DNA of 60,678 bases. Origin: Pseudobdellovibrionaceae bacterium (GTDB lineage: Bacteria; Bdellovibrionota; Bdellovibrionia; Bdellovibrionales; Bdellovibrionaceae). The notes beneath the pieces are model-generated. The model had not been told where the DNA came from. It did no database searches and was given only the letters and a program-made list of their open reading frames with translations. Within the stretch, counting starts at the first letter, position 1, and every line of letters begins with the position of its first letter. The position numbers and the translations under genes were made by a program. The stretch spans positions 1 to 60,678 of the forward strand of contig JABWCN010000025.1 in the NCBI GenBank assembly GCA_013359135.1, read 5' to 3'. Shown one piece after another: positions 44,347 to 53,327 of the stretch.

Positions 44347-45397
44347 AGTTCTAATTGTTGATGACTCTGCTGTGATTCGAAAATTTTTAGAAAAAATACT
44401 TTCTACTGATCCTGAAATAGAGGTCGTAGGTTCTGCTGTTGATCCTTATCAGGCCAGAGAAAAACTGGTTGAGTTAAAACCAGATGTAATGACTTTAGAT
44501 GTTGAAATGCCAAAAATGGATGGGATTACTTTTTTAAGTAAAGTGATGCGCCATTTTCCAATAAGAACTATAGTTTTTAGCTCTTTAACGTCTCAAGGTT
44601 CAGAGTCATATCTTCAGGCTATGGCGGCAGGGGCTATCGAAGTATTAGAAAAACCAGCTATTGATGTTAATCAAAAATTAGAATTGATAGCTGGAAAAAT
44701 AACTCAGACAGTAAAAATGGTTTCTAAAGCCAAATTGCAACCTATAGTTGATTTACCAACATTAGTAGAGAAAAAAGCGATCACGCCTTCAGCATCGCAG
44801 TCGATGGCTAAAACTACGCATCAGTTAATAGCAGTAGCTTCTTCAACTGGAGGCACGGAAGCATTAAAAGTTTTTTTAAAGAATATGCCAGCTGACATTC
44901 CAGGAACTGTGATTGTGCAGCATATGCCGCCAGGATTTACTAAATCTTTTTCAGAGCATTTAAATAAAATGTTTCCATTTGAGGTTAAAGAGGCCGAAAG
45001 TGGTGATGCTATTTTTCCAGGAAGAGTATTAATTGCTCCTGGAAATTTTCATATGGAAGTACGTCGAAGTGGAGCTAAATATTCAGTAGTTCTTCATCAA
45101 GAGGTTCCGCTCCACAGTGTCAGACCCGCAGCAGATTACTTGTTAAAGTCTGTTGCAAAGTATGTTGGTGGAAATGCAATTGGTGTGGTATTAACAGGAA
45201 TGGGCAAAGACGGTGCTGAAGGACTGTTAGAAATGAAAAAAGCAGGATCTGTGAACTTCGCTCAAGATGAAAAAACTTGTGTAGTTTATGGCATGCCTCA
45301 AGCGGCTGTTAATTTGGGAGCTATTGATAAGATTCTTCCACTAGATCGTATGGGTAACGAAGTACTTGAAAGCCTAAAGAAGAAAGCAGTCGCTTAG
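44333..45397 (+). CDS. cheB: Chemotaxis methylesterase/response regulator CheB
   Basis: The 354-residue protein has a receiver domain (Asp10, Asp11, phosphorylation site Asp56 in MTLDVEMPKMDG, Lys107-like EKPAID). A linker follows (about 125-160), then a methylesterase domain with catalytic Ser171 (SSTGGTEAL), His197 (VQHMPPG) and a later Asp in LTGMGKDGAEG. It removes methyl groups from receptor glutamates when phosphorylated by CheA. cheY, cheD and receptor genes are absent from the window. Confidence 0.95.
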   Translation: MKKIRVLIVDDSAVIRKFLEKILSTDPEIEVVGSAVDPYQAREKLVELKPDVMTLDVEMPKMDGITFLSKVMRHFPIRTIVFSSLTSQGSESYLQAMAAGAIEVLEKPAIDVNQKLELIAGKITQTVKMVSKAKLQPIVDLPTLVEKKAITPSASQSMAKTTHQLIAVASSTGGTEALKVFLKNMPADIPGTVIVQHMPPGFTKSFSEHLNKMFPFEVKEAESGDAIFPGRVLIAPGNFHMEVRRSGAKYSVVLHQEVPLHSVRPAADYLLKSVAKYVGGNAIGVVLTGMGKDGAEGLLEMKKAGSVNFAQDEKTCVVYGMPQAAVNLGAIDKILPLDRMGNEVLESLKKKAVA

Positions 45398-45402
45398 AGT
45401 AT

Positions 45403-46554
45403 TCAAATTGATTTTATCAGTAACTCTTTCCATTTAAAATAATCAGAGTAGGTAATGAGATTTTCAATACGACAAAATTCATTAGCTAATTTTAAATGGG
45501 GATGGCTTAGAAAGGCATTTTTTCTTCGCTCTCCTTTTCTTTTAAAAGTGTCTATTTTTGTTAAAGAACTCATAAACTCTAACACCTTAAAAAAATAAAT
45601 ACTTTCTTGTTTAAAAACTCCAAGCTCATCTTTAATAAAATGATTGAGTTTAGGATTTTCTTCTAATTGCTGGGCTTCTAGTAGCGAAAACTCAGGATGT
45701 GATTTAATATAGGAAAAAATCATTAGAGCTAAATGGTCCACTGGCTCTGTTTTAAAATATAAAGCTTCTTTGGATAAATGCAAATAATAGCTAAAAAGCT
45801 CCATGGAATTTGGAAGTAAAAAGAGTTCCTGTAGTGAGGGTAATAAATACTGTAAGATACCAAGATCAAACATTTCTATAAAAGCTAAATCAGGATTTTT
45901 AAGTTTTAAAATTTTTAAATATTCTTCTCGTTTTCTAGGTAAAATGGCATTATTCAAGCTTTCGCCGTGGGAAGTAATAGCTTTTCTAAAATCAATATCT
46001 AAAGAGAAACTTAATTTATGAGCAAGACGAATGCCTCGCAAAATTCTAATTGGGTCTTCAATGATTCTTTGTGTGGGTTCACCGATAAATCTAACCACTC
46101 TGTGAGATAAATCAGGAATTCCCTCGCAATAATCTAAAAGCTCATTATTAATGGGGTCAAAAAAGAGAGAGTTGATTGTGAAGTCGCGTCTTTTTGCATC
46201 CTCTTCCTGATTTCCATAGAAGTTGTCCCCAGAAACATTTTCCGATTCCGCATCTACAGTTTCGTCTTCGGGGCCTTTATTTCGACGAAAGGTAGAGATC
46301 TCATACTGCTGAGTGCCTCGACGAACTAGCACTAATTTGAATCTTCTTCCAATAAGAAAAGAATGGGGAATAAGACGTTTCACTTCTTCAGGCTTTGCCG
46401 AGGTGGCAATATCAAAGTCCTTTGGTTCTTCGTCGACAAGAATATCACGCACGCAACCACCAACTAGATAGGCTAAATAGCCCTTACTTTGAAGAGCTCC
46501 TACCAGCTGCATGGCTTTAGGATCAATGAGATGTAACTTAAGCTTTGAGCGCAT
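45403..46554 (-). CDS. pcnB: Poly(A) polymerase I (tRNA nucleotidyltransferase-like)
   Basis: The 383-residue enzyme has the class II nucleotidyltransferase core AYLVGGCVRDILVDEEPKD (about 28-46) with catalytic DFDIAT (about 46-51). The poly(A)-polymerase signature IGRRFKLVLV (about 66-75) separates it from CCA-adding enzymes, and RRDFTINSLFFDP and RILRGIRLAHKL are further conserved motifs. It adds 3' A-tails to RNAs, marking them for decay. It converges with cheB. The C-terminus is shorter than in E. coli PcnB, and RNA-binding Arg-rich tails seem reduced. Confidence 0.85.
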   Translation of the reverse strand: MRSKLKLHLIDPKAMQLVGALQSKGYLAYLVGGCVRDILVDEEPKDFDIATSAKPEEVKRLIPHSFLIGRRFKLVLVRRGTQQYEISTFRRNKGPEDETVDAESENVSGDNFYGNQEEDAKRRDFTINSLFFDPINNELLDYCEGIPDLSHRVVRFIGEPTQRIIEDPIRILRGIRLAHKLSFSLDIDFRKAITSHGESLNNAILPRKREEYLKILKLKNPDLAFIEMFDLGILQYLLPSLQELFLLPNSMELFSYYLHLSKEALYFKTEPVDHLALMIFSYIKSHPEFSLLEAQQLEENPKLNHFIKDELGVFKQESIYFFKVLEFMSSLTKIDTFKRKGERRKNAFLSHPHLKLANEFCRIENLITYSDYFKWKELLIKSI

Positions 46555-46618
46555 GTCCCTAAGTTAATAGAAATAATTGCTTTTTTCAATCCAAAGTCTT
46601 AATGTCGATAAGAATTTT

Positions 46619-47467
46619 ATGGGAAATATACTAGGCAATTTCAATTATCGCATTACTGGAGACTTACAAAGACCTAAAGTGGTCTTTTTACACGGTCTTA
46701 TGGGATTTTTAAATAATTGGGGAAGTGTTGTACGAGGTCTTTCAGATCGATATTGTTGCTTAGTTTATGATCAAAGAGGGCATGGCAAGTCAATGAAGCC
46801 GGCTTTTGGTTATCAGCCTGAAGATTATGCAAACGATTTGAATCAGATTATAGTTGAACTTGGTTGGGATAAAATCATTTTGGTTGGGCATTCCATGGGT
46901 GGAAGAAATGCACTCTGTTTTTCCAAACTTTTTCCTGAAAAACTTGATAAATTAGTGATAGTAGATATTAGTCCTGATTATAATCCAAATAGTTTCGTTT
47001 ATTTTGAAAAAATGCTTAACTTGGTGCCTACTCCATTTTCTACCCAAGATGAGATGAAATTATTTTTTGAGACTCGCTTTATTGCAGAGTTTCCAGCCAA
47101 GGAAGATGCCAAAGTTTTGGCTAAGTTTCTGATGGCTAATTTAGTTAGTTTGAATAGTTCTTCAGAAGACGGTAATTCTAGGATTGACTGGAAATTTTCT
47201 AAAGTTGCCATTTTAGAGTCTGTTAAATTAGCTCAACCTGACTTATTATGGAATTGGGTTGAGCACATTTCCTGTGAGTGTCTTTACATTAGGGGAAATC
47301 GGTCTAAAGATTTGGATAAAGAAACTTTTGATAGAATCATCAAATCAAATTCAATGATCAAGGGAGTCGAGATATCTGACGCAGGACATTGGGTTCATTC
47401 AGAACAACCTGTTTTATTTTTGAATGAATTGAAAAAATTCTTAGATTATAATAAACTCCAGACATAA
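46619..47467 (+). CDS. Alpha/beta-hydrolase (YbfF-like esterase)
   Basis: The frame opens at 46577, but the ATG at 46619 begins right before the conserved fold and is preferred, though neither has a good ribosome site. KVVFLHGLMGFLNNWG (about 20-35), VYDQRGHGKS, VGHSMGGRNAL (Ser near 97) and DAGHWVHSEQP (His near 260) give the hydrolase triad. Similar to YbfF/PldB-like esterases. The substrate is unknown. It lies upstream of the helicase gene by 74 bp. Confidence 0.78.
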   Translation: MGNILGNFNYRITGDLQRPKVVFLHGLMGFLNNWGSVVRGLSDRYCCLVYDQRGHGKSMKPAFGYQPEDYANDLNQIIVELGWDKIILVGHSMGGRNALCFSKLFPEKLDKLVIVDISPDYNPNSFVYFEKMLNLVPTPFSTQDEMKLFFETRFIAEFPAKEDAKVLAKFLMANLVSLNSSSEDGNSRIDWKFSKVAILESVKLAQPDLLWNWVEHISCECLYIRGNRSKDLDKETFDRIIKSNSMIKGVEISDAGHWVHSEQPVLFLNELKKFLDYNKLQT

Positions 47468-47541
47468 CCATAATAGAAGCTCGTTCTATTCTTCATCTAT
47501 TCTATGACCGAGCCCGCATATAAAAATCAATTGGAGTGCTG

Positions 47542-49197
47542 TTGGAGTTTGTAGATTTAAAGCTTTCACAAATATTGCAAGATAATATTACCTCACTAGG
47601 ATACACAAAACCCACACCTATTCAGGAGCAATCACTGCCACCTATTCTTAAAGGTCAAGACGTGGCGGGTTTAGCCCAAACAGGAACTGGTAAAACAGCT
47701 GCTTTTTTAGTGCCATTAATTGAAAGAATTTTAAGAACTGAAGCTTTTATTCAGAACCCTGGAAATGAGGCTCTTCAAGAATTTAATGAACGAGTGATTG
47801 CAGATTGGAAGCCAAATCAATTTTTTCTAGTTTTATTACCAACCAGGGAACTTGCAGAACAAGTATTAGAAAATTTCACCAAGCTTGTGAACAATATGCC
47901 TATTCGTGGTGTTTCAATATATGGAGGAACGGGTTATGAAAAGCAAATTGATGCTTTGAAAAAAGGTGTTCAATTTATTTTTGCAACTCCTGGACGTTTA
48001 ATCGATTTATATAAAGAACATCTTGTCGACCTGAAACAGGCTAGAGGCGTGGTTTTTGATGAAGCTGATCGTATGTTTGATATGGGCTTCAAAGATGATA
48101 TGAAGTATATTTTACAACGATTACCGAATGACAGACAGTTTATGGTATTTAGCGCAACATTAAATCTTGAGGTGCTTAATACTGCTTATCAGTTTGGTTC
48201 AAATCCTGTTGAAATCAATATTTCTAGAGATCAAACCTCAGCAGAAAATGTTAAAGATTACCTTTTTCATGTAGGGGAAGAAGAAAAACCTCAACATTTA
48301 TTGTCTCTTCTTAAAAAATATAATCCTAAGCAGGCAATTATTTTTACTAATTTTAAGCATAATGTAGAGAGAGTTGCTCAGTTCTTGAGTCAGAATGATT
48401 TTCCTGCAATTGCAATTTCAAGTTTATTGACTCAAGCGCAAAGAACACGTGTTATTTCTCAGTTTAAGGAAACTAATAATATTAATATTATGGTTGCAAC
48501 AGACATAGCTGCCCGTGGTTTAGATATTCAGGGTGTAGATTTGGTTATTAACTTTGAATTACCAAATGACTGTGAAACCTATGTACATCGTATCGGTAGA
48601 ACGGGTAGGGCAAGTTCACTGGGAACCGCACTTAGTTTATGTTGTGATAAAGATGTGGAGTCATTGTCTCGCATTGAAGATTACTTAAAAAGAAAAGTGG
48701 ATGTTCAATATCTTGAAGACTCAGAATTAATTAAAGAATTTAAAGAGTACAAAGAGCAACGTGACTTTAGAGGCTCCCGTGAGCGTGATGGTAAATTTAC
48801 TAAAGATGGTAAAGGTGGCAGGAGAGATTCTCGAGATCAACGCTATAGTGGGGATCGTAAAGGTGGAGGATCTTCTTCTCAAGAGAGAAACCGCTATCAA
48901 GGTGTAAAAAATAAAGATCAAGGCAAGCATCAAACAGAAAATAAGAACCACAGTAAGTTTTCTAAACATAGTGGTGAAGCTAAACATTACAATAAGCCAA
49001 ATTCTACGGGATCTGTTGGAGGAACTAACTCAAAACCAAAAGTAGAAGGTAAATATAAGGTTCAGCAGCATGGTAGTTCTGCTAAAGTCAGAACTCACAA
49101 GGTTTCTGGAGCTCAGGATAGGTTAAATACAAGGTTGACTAAGTCAGCTGGTCTTGGCTCTAAAATCGTAAACTTTTTTCAAAAACTATTTAAATGA
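47542..49197 (+). CDS. DEAD-box RNA helicase with basic low-complexity tail
   Basis: TTG at 47542 follows TTGGAG at five bases. The GTG at 47536 lies inside that site. The core has FVDLKLSQIL, AQTGTGKTAAF (Walker A), PTRELAEQV, TPGRLIDL, DEADRMFDMGF, SAT, ATDIAARGLD and HRIGRTGRA, all the DEAD motifs. Residues of about 410-530 are a basic Gly/Arg/Asp/Lys/His/Asn/Ser-rich tail, likely RNA-binding. It is probably a ribosome-assembly or mRNA-decay helicase of the RhlE/CsdA type. A longer insertion between Walker A and PTREL (about 58-90) is noted. Confidence 0.9.
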   Translation: MEFVDLKLSQILQDNITSLGYTKPTPIQEQSLPPILKGQDVAGLAQTGTGKTAAFLVPLIERILRTEAFIQNPGNEALQEFNERVIADWKPNQFFLVLLPTRELAEQVLENFTKLVNNMPIRGVSIYGGTGYEKQIDALKKGVQFIFATPGRLIDLYKEHLVDLKQARGVVFDEADRMFDMGFKDDMKYILQRLPNDRQFMVFSATLNLEVLNTAYQFGSNPVEINISRDQTSAENVKDYLFHVGEEEKPQHLLSLLKKYNPKQAIIFTNFKHNVERVAQFLSQNDFPAIAISSLLTQAQRTRVISQFKETNNINIMVATDIAARGLDIQGVDLVINFELPNDCETYVHRIGRTGRASSLGTALSLCCDKDVESLSRIEDYLKRKVDVQYLEDSELIKEFKEYKEQRDFRGSRERDGKFTKDGKGGRRDSRDQRYSGDRKGGGSSSQERNRYQGVKNKDQGKHQTENKNHSKFSKHSGEAKHYNKPNSTGSVGGTNSKPKVEGKYKVQQHGSSAKVRTHKVSGAQDRLNTRLTKSAGLGSKIVNFFQKLFK

Positions 49198-49269
49198 TCA
49201 TTTGAATAATTTCATAGTTGCCATTTTTTGATACAGGCTTTGATAAGTCTGTGTCATATCGTGGGTATT

Positions 49270-50808
49270 ATGAATTTACAAAAATGGGTTTTATACACAT
49301 CAACTTTAAGTTTAGCTGTATTAATAATTTTATATGCTTATAGCAAGCAAACTCAAGTTTGTTTGAAATCTCAGGCTTTGGATAAGATTATTTTTAAGCA
49401 ACAAGAGGTTTCAAGTTGTTTTAGGGCTCAAAAAACGGATTGGTCTTTCGAGATAAATAAAAAAATTAACAAGCTAAATGCACGATTGAGTGTAATTGAA
49501 AAACTACTGAAGATAAATAAAAAATTGGCCTTGAAAGTTGAAGTAGTTGAAGCCGGACGCATTCATGAACAAGTGAATTACGATGTGGGAAATCATTTGT
49601 TTGTTTCTGAAAAGACTTTAGAAGAAACCCCTGCCGTCGAGATGTTTATTATTCGAAACTGGATTAAAGAATTAAATCCTAAAGTCGCTGCTAATAGATT
49701 GCTAGAGGATTTGTTAGTTAATTTTAAATACTTTCAACTTTATGGAGAAGTAGTTGATATGAAAAAGTCTTATCAACTAGAACCAAAAATTAGATGGGCA
49801 TTTAATCAAATACAAAGTCATCAAGCTTGTGTCACGCATTGGAAATTAACTCAGCATTGGGATTTGTGCTTAAATAGGTCTTCGTTGTTTTTTGATTCTA
49901 CCTTTGATTTTGTATATGAGCAAGTTCATCAAAAAGTATTAAAAGCTTGGATTCAAGCTTTTAATGCACTTAGTATTTCACAAAAATATGAGATTAATAA
50001 TAATTTTAAATCACAAGTTCAAAACTTTGATTTATCATCTAAGCCAACTGCGAGGGAAGTGGTTTCATTTTCTTATAACTTGAAATTATTGAATCGGTTT
50101 TGGCTTATGAATGAAGAAATTCCAAATTCCTTAGTTCATCAAAAAATGTTAGTTGGAATTCTTAAAAATATGAATAGCTATAAGTATAGTTCGTTAATAG
50201 AGAAACCTTCGTTTGATTTGATTTATTTTAAAGAAAATCTAAATTTAGCTGATGTGTATGAGAACGAAAAATTAAACTCCATTTTCAGAAAGGCACTTAA
50301 TAAAAATCCAAATCTAAAAATAGCTGTAAGTAACTTTAAAGAAATGGTCTTGTTACCCTTAGAGAAAAATATTAGAATGGATACGTTCAATACTATAAAA
50401 GCTAACCAAGTTATTTTAGATAGTTGCAAGTCTATAATGATTAGAGATGTAGTGAACTTTCAGACTGTTACCAGTAAATTAGTTCTCACTTATAATTGTG
50501 ATAGTAAAAATATAAAATCAATAGATCAGTTACTAGAAAAGGGTGCGCAGGGTTTTGCGAGTCAAAATATTGATGTTCAATTTGTTCAATTTCACTTGCC
50601 CTCGTTGATTTCTAAAACGGCGCTGTTAAATTTAGACTCAGAAGTTTTTCAATATGTACAAGCAAGAAATATCAAAAATTCTATTTATGAAGTTTTTGGT
50701 TGGAAAGAGCTGAATTGGGATCAAGTTACAAAATCGTACAAGCCAAAAGCTTATGTAGATGCTGTCGGTTACTTTAGAACTGGCGAGGAAAGATCACTTT
50801 CGAATTAG
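49270..50808 (+). CDS. Membrane-anchored protein of unknown function
   Basis: The ATG at 49270 is preferred to the frame opening at 49228. It gives MNLQKWVLYTSTLSLAVLII, an N-terminal membrane anchor. The remaining ~490 residues are soluble, rich in Lys/Asn/Phe/Leu and probably helical, with a cysteine pair near 30-45. No family is recognised. The protein is placed between a helicase and an unrelated unknown gene on the opposite strand (end to end, 30 bp), so there is no informative context. Confidence 0.5.
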   Translation: MNLQKWVLYTSTLSLAVLIILYAYSKQTQVCLKSQALDKIIFKQQEVSSCFRAQKTDWSFEINKKINKLNARLSVIEKLLKINKKLALKVEVVEAGRIHEQVNYDVGNHLFVSEKTLEETPAVEMFIIRNWIKELNPKVAANRLLEDLLVNFKYFQLYGEVVDMKKSYQLEPKIRWAFNQIQSHQACVTHWKLTQHWDLCLNRSSLFFDSTFDFVYEQVHQKVLKAWIQAFNALSISQKYEINNNFKSQVQNFDLSSKPTAREVVSFSYNLKLLNRFWLMNEEIPNSLVHQKMLVGILKNMNSYKYSSLIEKPSFDLIYFKENLNLADVYENEKLNSIFRKALNKNPNLKIAVSNFKEMVLLPLEKNIRMDTFNTIKANQVILDSCKSIMIRDVVNFQTVTSKLVLTYNCDSKNIKSIDQLLEKGAQGFASQNIDVQFVQFHLPSLISKTALLNLDSEVFQYVQARNIKNSIYEVFGWKELNWDQVTKSYKPKAYVDAVGYFRTGEERSLSN

Positions 50809-50838
50809 AGTAGAGCTAATATCTTGTGATAAAGTCAT

Positions 50839-51630
50839 TTAGTTAGATATTTTTTTTGCGAAAAGAGCTAGATATTCTTTAGAGCCAATTTGATCTAACA
50901 TACCTGGGTATTTTCCTGGTATTCGTTTTTTTCGAAAATTTACTTTAGATTTTAACAAAATCATACAGCCTAGTTCGCTGGCTCCGTCTAAATCATGTGG
51001 AGACGAATTGCAAGGAAATGGAATTGTATTAATTTCTTCAGCAGAGTTTGCAAATGATGATAAAGAAAAAGTTAGCCAATCAACAGAAAATACTTTTCCA
51101 TTTTTTTGATCATAAACTTTAGAGCGTAATAAATTTTGAAAATTATTTTTTATCATATAACTAAAAAAAGATGTTGGTCCAATTACAGCCACACGCTTTT
51201 TTTCGGCTAGAATTTTTTTGAAGCCTTCGATATAGTTTTCTGGATTTTCTTGCAAAGAAATGGTCTCGCTACTCTGAAGAATATCATTCTTAATTATTGA
51301 GGAATCTATAATAAGCGTTGCAAATTTGAAGTTTGGGTCAATAGCATCTAAAAACCCTTTCCAAACTAATATTTGATCATTAGAATTTTGATTTTCTTGA
51401 ATACCTAAAAAGATTAAATGATTTTCATTTACCTCTTGGCGTAGTCTTTTATAAATGTTTTGTCCAAAATCCTCAGGGCTAATAAAATGGCTAAGGCTGA
51501 TTTTAGGAACAGATTTTGGCTTAGTTCCAAAGTAAATAGCCGATGTTACGCCGCAGAAAATAATAAATAGAAAACCACTAATGTATAACCAAGATAAGGT
51601 TTTTGAAGGAGATGTCATTTTTGTACTCAT
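50839..51630 (-). CDS. Membrane-anchored protein of unknown function
   Basis: The frame runs to 51657 (ATG). The ATG at 51630 is chosen because it begins just before the anchor (about 13-34, LSWLYISGFLFIIFCGV). Neither has a clear ribosome site. The rest (about 40-263) is alpha/beta-like, with VIGPTSFFSYMIKN near 150 and a Cys pair (PFPCNS, LGCMIL) near 210-228. It vaguely resembles periplasmic substrate-binding proteins, but this is not convincing. Function is unknown. Confidence 0.45.
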   Translation of the reverse strand: MSTKMTSPSKTLSWLYISGFLFIIFCGVTSAIYFGTKPKSVPKISLSHFISPEDFGQNIYKRLRQEVNENHLIFLGIQENQNSNDQILVWKGFLDAIDPNFKFATLIIDSSIIKNDILQSSETISLQENPENYIEGFKKILAEKKRVAVIGPTSFFSYMIKNNFQNLLRSKVYDQKNGKVFSVDWLTFSLSSFANSAEEINTIPFPCNSSPHDLDGASELGCMILLKSKVNFRKKRIPGKYPGMLDQIGSKEYLALFAKKISN

Positions 51631-51772
51631 AATATTATTGATATGAACAGTTATCATATTTAATTCTGTTTACAATCTATTTTTTATTTCCCTTTAGTTT
51701 GCCTTCATGATACTTGCAGGTTGGATCCCATAAGTTTAAGGACTTGATTTCATCAATTAGGAACAGGTACCA

Positions 51773-52528
51773 ATGAAAACAAAAAGTAAAGATCTTCTGT
51801 TGGTAGGAGATGGAAAATTAGCAACTCATCTTAAAAGATATTTTCATCTTTTGGATATTCCATGTTCGCAAGTAAGTCGAAGTAAACACAGCACTGCTCA
51901 AATTTCTGAAAAAATAAAAAAAGCTAAAATCATTTTGTTGGCCATTTCTGATCGCGCTATTGAATCTTTTTATAAAGAATTTTATTTAACTGGGGTTTCC
52001 TATGGACAGTTTTGGGTGCATTTCTCTGGAGCATTGACAGTTCACGGTGTAATTGCATGTCACCCACTGATGAGTTTTTCTACAAGATTATTGACCTTAA
52101 ATGAATATAAAAAAATTCATTTTGTAGTTAGTGCTAGTTCCAACAGATTAAATGTCTTTCAGAAACTAAATTTAAGAAATATAAAGACAATGTCAGGATT
52201 AATTCCTGGTTTAAAAAATACAGCATCCTATTTGTCTGATCAGAAAAAATCTTTGTATCATGCTCATTGCGTTATGGCAGGAAATTTTCCTGTGATTTTA
52301 TGGTCACAAGCTTTAAAAGAATTTCGTAAAATGAAAGTGCCTGAAGATGCTTTTTTATTTTATCTACAAAAAAATTTAGAAAATTTTTTGAGCTTAAAAG
52401 AAATGGCTCTTACGGGTCCATTACAAAGAAAAGATAAAGTTACTATTCAAAAAAACATTTCAGCTCTTGGGAAAAACTCTCCAGGTGCTAAATTATACAA
52501 AGCATTTGTTAAATTCAAAGGATTATAA
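51773..52528 (+). CDS. DUF2520 Rossmann oxidoreductase, candidate ketopantoate reductase
   Basis: The 251-residue protein has a Rossmann NAD(P) motif LLLVGDGKLATHL (about 8-20, GxGxxA) and the family block WVHFSGALT...ACHPLMSF (about 82-102). A C-terminal helical dimerisation part (about 130-250, DUF2520) follows. It is joined directly to panB (0-bp gap) at the head of a pantothenate cluster with panC, coaBC, coaX and panD, where no panE is present. The fold and context fit a non-PanE reductase making pantoate from ketopantoate. A distinct ketopantoate reductase (PanG) is known in Francisella, but I cannot test homology here. Confidence 0.6.
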   Translation: MKTKSKDLLLVGDGKLATHLKRYFHLLDIPCSQVSRSKHSTAQISEKIKKAKIILLAISDRAIESFYKEFYLTGVSYGQFWVHFSGALTVHGVIACHPLMSFSTRLLTLNEYKKIHFVVSASSNRLNVFQKLNLRNIKTMSGLIPGLKNTASYLSDQKKSLYHAHCVMAGNFPVILWSQALKEFRKMKVPEDAFLFYLQKNLENFLSLKEMALTGPLQRKDKVTIQKNISALGKNSPGAKLYKAFVKFKGL

Positions 52529-53326
52529 ATGAAAAACAAATTAAATGCCTTTAATTTTCATGAAAAAAAAGACCGTCAACAAAAAATTTCGATGATTACT
52601 TGTTATGATTATTCTTTTGCCAGGATTTTAAATGAAAGTCCTATTGATTGTATTCTTGTTGGTGATTCGGGCGCGATGGTAATGCAAGGTTTTAGTTCCA
52701 CGGTGAATGCTAGTATGGAAATGATGGAGTTATTTACACAGGCTGTTTGTCGTGGAGCTCCCGATAAATTTGTCGTTGGTGATTTACCATTTTTATCCTA
52801 CCGAATGTCTTTAACAGAAAACATGAAGAATGTGGAGCGTTTGATGAAGGCAGGAGCGCAAGCTTTGAAGCTTGAAGGTGCTGCTGGAAATTTAGAGTTA
52901 GTAAAGTATATTGTAGAATCTGGTGTTCCGGTTATGGGTCATTTGGGTTTAACTCCTCAGTCTGTTAATACATTAGGTGGATTTAAGGTTCAGGGCAAAT
53001 CAGAAGACTCGCGAAAAAAAATTACTGAACAAGCTCTAAATTTAGAGCAGGCAGGCTGTTTTTCCATTGTTTTAGAGTGTGTACCTAGTGATTTGGCAAA
53101 GTCTATTACCGGAAAATTAAAGATACCAACTATTGGTATTGGAGCCGGTGTTGAAACGGATGGTCAGGTTTTAGTTTTACAAGATCTTTTAGGTTTTCAA
53201 ACTGAATTTAAACCAAAGTTTTTACGTCACTTCATGAATGGTAAGAGCTTATTTAACCAAGCTTTCAATGAATTTCATAATGCTGTTGTCGAGAAAACTT
53301 ATCCCAATGAAAATGAGAAGTATTGA
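52529..53326 (+). CDS. panB: 3-methyl-2-oxobutanoate hydroxymethyltransferase
   Basis: The 265-residue PanB has MITCYDYSFARILNES (about 22-37), DCILVGDSGAMVMQGF (about 40-55), VVGDLPFLSY (about 83-92), ALKLEGA (about 111-117), and PTIGIGAGVETDGQVLV (about 202-218), including the Mg-binding Asp and Glu sites. It transfers a hydroxymethyl group from 5,10-methylene-THF to 2-ketoisovalerate, giving ketopantoate. The start codon immediately follows the preceding stop and panC follows by 1 bp, so they are translated together. Confidence 0.95.
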   Translation: MKNKLNAFNFHEKKDRQQKISMITCYDYSFARILNESPIDCILVGDSGAMVMQGFSSTVNASMEMMELFTQAVCRGAPDKFVVGDLPFLSYRMSLTENMKNVERLMKAGAQALKLEGAAGNLELVKYIVESGVPVMGHLGLTPQSVNTLGGFKVQGKSEDSRKKITEQALNLEQAGCFSIVLECVPSDLAKSITGKLKIPTIGIGAGVETDGQVLVLQDLLGFQTEFKPKFLRHFMNGKSLFNQAFNEFHNAVVEKTYPNENEKY

Positions 53327-53327
53327 T

